A stretch of DNA of 64,000 nt from Galeopsis tetrahit (Eukaryota > Streptophyta > Magnoliopsida > Lamiales > Lamiaceae). Below are positions 61,641 through 64,000 of this stretch, in pieces. Within the stretch, counting starts at the first letter, position 1, and every line of letters starts with the position of its first letter. The stretch spans positions 23,179,881 through 23,243,880 of the forward strand of contig OY776131.1 of assembly GCA_963675135.1 (NCBI GenBank), read 5' to 3'. The notes below the pieces were generated by a model. That model was not told the DNA's origin and did not search any database. It saw nothing but the letters and a program-made list of their open reading frames with translations. The translations under genes and the position numbers were made by a program.

Positions 61641-62584
61641 TTATTTTGTATTAAAATTTTAAAAAATACTAATGAAAAAAATGAAGAAATAAATTTTTTT
61701 GAATAAAAACTGAAAATGGGAAGAAAAATTAAAAAGAAAAAAAAATTGAGATTTGTGCCTTATTTTGATAGATTTTTTAAATTATGTTTTTACGATTTTC
61801 TTTTTCTAAAATATGGGTGATTTAGTGGTGAATCGACGGTAACTCAACAATGACTCGACTACATATTGTAAATGTAAATGTATAAATTATGGTTGATTTT
61901 ATTATTATATTTTGTGTAAATTAATAAAAAGATAATATAGTATTTTAAATGTAATTATTTAAAAAAAAAATTGGGGGTGAACTCATAAAATGAGTGGGTG
62001 CAGAGAATTGTGGTAAAATTAGCGGGTGTAGAGAACCGTTGTAAAAAAGAAATGATTTGGGGTGAACTCATAAAATGAGCGGGTGCAGATAACTGTAGTA
62101 TAAATATGATTTGGGGGTGAACTCATAAAAGGAGCAGGTGCATATAACTGTAGTAAAAAAATATTTGCGGGTGAACTCATAAAATGAGCGGGGTGCAGAT
62201 AACTGTGGTAAAAAAATAAATTGGGGGCGAACTCATAAAATGAGCGGGTGTAGATAATTGTTGTAAAAAAGAAATGATTTGGAGGTGAACTCATAAAATG
62301 AGGGGTGCAGATAATTTAGGGGTGAACTCATTAAATTAATGGGTGCACATAAAATATAAATAAAAAATTAAAATTAAAACTAGGGTTTTACGGTGCACTA
62401 GGGGGTATGCAAGTGTGACCCATTCCTGGACTAAAAATAATGATAATAATAAAAAATACAAACTCATCACCACAATTATTTCTGTTAAAAAATTAAAATT
62501 AGTCAAAACTTTTAAATAACAAAACTTACTAGATTTTGTAAACAATTTTTTTACAACATTATAGAAGTATTAATATTTCTTCTA

Positions 62585-62900
62585 CGACAAATACTTGTGT
62601 GTACCAGTTACATACATGTAACTGGATCCAAAATTTTAAATGGGTTAGAGGATACCTATGGGCTATGAGCTGAATTTTCAAATAAGTTACAGTTATTAAC
62701 CCCAATTTTTTATGAGTTCACCCCCAATTTTATAAGTTTTCAAATAAGTTACAGTTATTTACCCCAATTTTTTATAAGTTCACCCCCAATTTTTAAAAAA
62801 TAAAATTACTTGTACAAAAATTATAGTACCCTTTTATCAATTAGATTAAAATGCAACTCATTAAAATTCTAATTGTACACCCACTGCCGAGTCACGAGTA
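62585..62900. mobile_element. Left-end fragment of a third foldback-type element
   Basis: ACAAATACTTGTGTGTACCA at 62588 resembles the ends of elements A and B. It is followed by two TTTTATGAGTTCACCCCCAA-type subrepeats, each preceded by TTTTCAAATAAGTTACAGTT (62678 and 62738). The sequence then continues with ACCCACTGCCGAGTCACGAG, related to the arm-to-core junction of A and B. No right arm before the window ends. Confidence 0.55.
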
Positions 62901-64000
62901 TTTTATTTTTTCTTTTCTTTGTTTGTTTCGAATTTGTTCACTGTAAATCGTTTTCCCACTCTCAAATCGCTCGATTTTTCACTTCTAATTGCTCCATTAT
63001 TCTTTTGGATTGTGCACAATTGCGGTTACTCAATTTTTTGTGTTCTGAAAATCAATTTTTTTGGACAAATTGAAAGGATGTTCATATAAAAAAAAATTTA
63101 ATGAATTTTTTTTTGTATTATTTATATCGTACTCTAGATTTTATGTCACTCCTCTGGGTATAATATATATATATATGTTATGTATATATATACTTGTTGT
63201 TGCCTTTTACGGCACAAGTTATGTTTAAGAGTTAAGTCACAGGAAAAAGAAAGAAAAAGGTAATAAATGATGTCGAGTTAATTATATTAAGTGCACTTAG
63301 GCATCTTATTTTTTCTTGGGGTTGAGTTATTTATACCATAAATCTAATGTGTATTAGTAGCTAGTGTTTCTTATATATTTGACATGACTTTTTTTTTTTA
63401 ATTAATAATACTTGGTATTATACTATACCAACAAGCTAACTAATAAATTATCATGAAGTGATTCACGCACTACTAGATTGGTCATTAAATATTTGATTTC
63501 TAGAGTCATCGATTATATATATATTTTTAATTGATACATCTTGATTCGTTACTTTATAATGTTTACTTTTCGATATAAAGTAATGATTAATGAGCTAATT
63601 TTTGTTTTCTCTCTTTCTATATATTTTGCAGGAAGAAAATGTGGCCCGATTCTTTCGTGTACACAACGTGTGAATATAGTTGTTCGTATTAGTTAAAAAA
63701 AAAGTGTAGTATTAATTCATATGTTGTATAGTTTGACTTTGTCTTGTCCGTTCAAATATATCAACAATTACTATTTATATTATTTTGGTACTAAAGCCCA
63801 ACCATATACTTTTAGTTCACATTTAATATATTATTAGTTCACATACAATATATTATTAGTTCATATACAGTATAATATATATTCGTTCACAAATAAAATA
63901 AACAAATGATTGTTGTGTACAATTATGCCCTTACCGTGTCTGTGTTGTATACTTCAAAACTGAAAGACATTTAAGTGTATGGAAACTATACTGATCGAAT
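62901..64000. other. AT-rich sequence, no gene recognised
   Basis: Short ORFs only. A TA microsatellite at about 63161-63190 and a short tandem of TATTAGTTCACATACAATA near 63805-63890 are the only structure I see. It could be the interior of the third foldback element or host intergenic DNA. Confidence 0.45.

Larger units (their letters stand above)
59626..62421. mobile_element. Foldback Mutator-type element B, 2.8 kb
   Basis: 8-bp duplication ATTCCTGG (59618-59625, 62422-62429). The left end GGCAAATACTTGTATACAC pairs with right end CTTGCATACCCCCTAG read in reverse. Long arms carry GAGTTCACCC/CTCATTTTATGAG subrepeats, about three on the left (59855-59985) and seven on the right (61975-62330). 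Core: GC-rich block (60360-60975), then the TATTACTGATTATT array. Homologous to element A across its length, without A's nested insertions. Confidence 0.83.

Overview
The window is plant nuclear DNA, almost certainly from a eudicot and built nearly entirely of nested transposable elements. The evidence is Tat-lineage Ty3/Gypsy elements with two RNase H domains, Ty1/Copia elements primed by initiator-Met tRNA, Helitrons with CTAG ends, Stowaway MITEs with CTCCCTCCGTCCC-like ends, a CACTA end, several Mutator-type elements with 8-9 bp target duplications, and fragments of plant genes (adenylate isopentenyltransferase, a plant BRCA2-like BRC repeat, a possible defensin-like peptide). I cannot name the species. 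The repeat mix would fit an asterid, but that is inference. No intact host gene is visible.

Layout, left to right. 1-1842: 5' LTR and gag start of a minus-strand Tat-lineage Gypsy element running off the left edge. 1843-5382: AT-rich arrays, a foldback element (2118-3270), a SINE-like insert, and a possible second exon of a defensin-like gene. 5383-9772: complete non-autonomous Helitron. 9773-11517: candidate first exon of the defensin-like gene, then a 237-bp palindromic MITE. 11527-14438: Pack-MULE carrying BRCA2-like exons. 14756-19284: rearranged non-autonomous Copia element with internal duplications and three LTRs. 20215-20510: cytokinin-synthase (IPT) pseudogene fragment. 20739-30349: long, decayed SIRE-type Copia element with gag, pol and an extra ORF; no 3' LTR found. 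30350-31828: CACTA end and an LTR scrap. 31832-45311: decayed Helitron with Pif1-like helicase remains, split by a young 11.3-kb Tat-lineage Gypsy element (33805-45139) that carries an antisense, intron-containing gene and a minisatellite. 45734-47199: Pack-MULE with a Stowaway inside. 48263-52780: coding-intact Copia element (1,321-aa polyprotein). 54598-62421: two related foldback Mutator-type elements, the first hosting a Stowaway and another Pack-MULE, with a second palindromic MITE between them. 62585-64000: scrap of a third related element and AT-rich sequence.

Relative ages follow from nesting and LTR divergence. The Copia element at 48263-52780 has LTRs identical over their shared 148 bp. 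The Gypsy element at 33805-45139 has 8 LTR mismatches in 749 bp. Both are young, but both are damaged: the Copia 5' LTR has lost an 82-bp block containing its TATA-like box, and the Gypsy reverse transcriptase has an in-frame amber codon. The best second-look signals are the spliced antisense gene in the Gypsy element, the BRCA2-carrying Pack-MULE, the possible defensin-like gene whose intron holds the Helitron, and the duplicated zinc-knuckle/protease module kept in frame in the non-autonomous Copia element.
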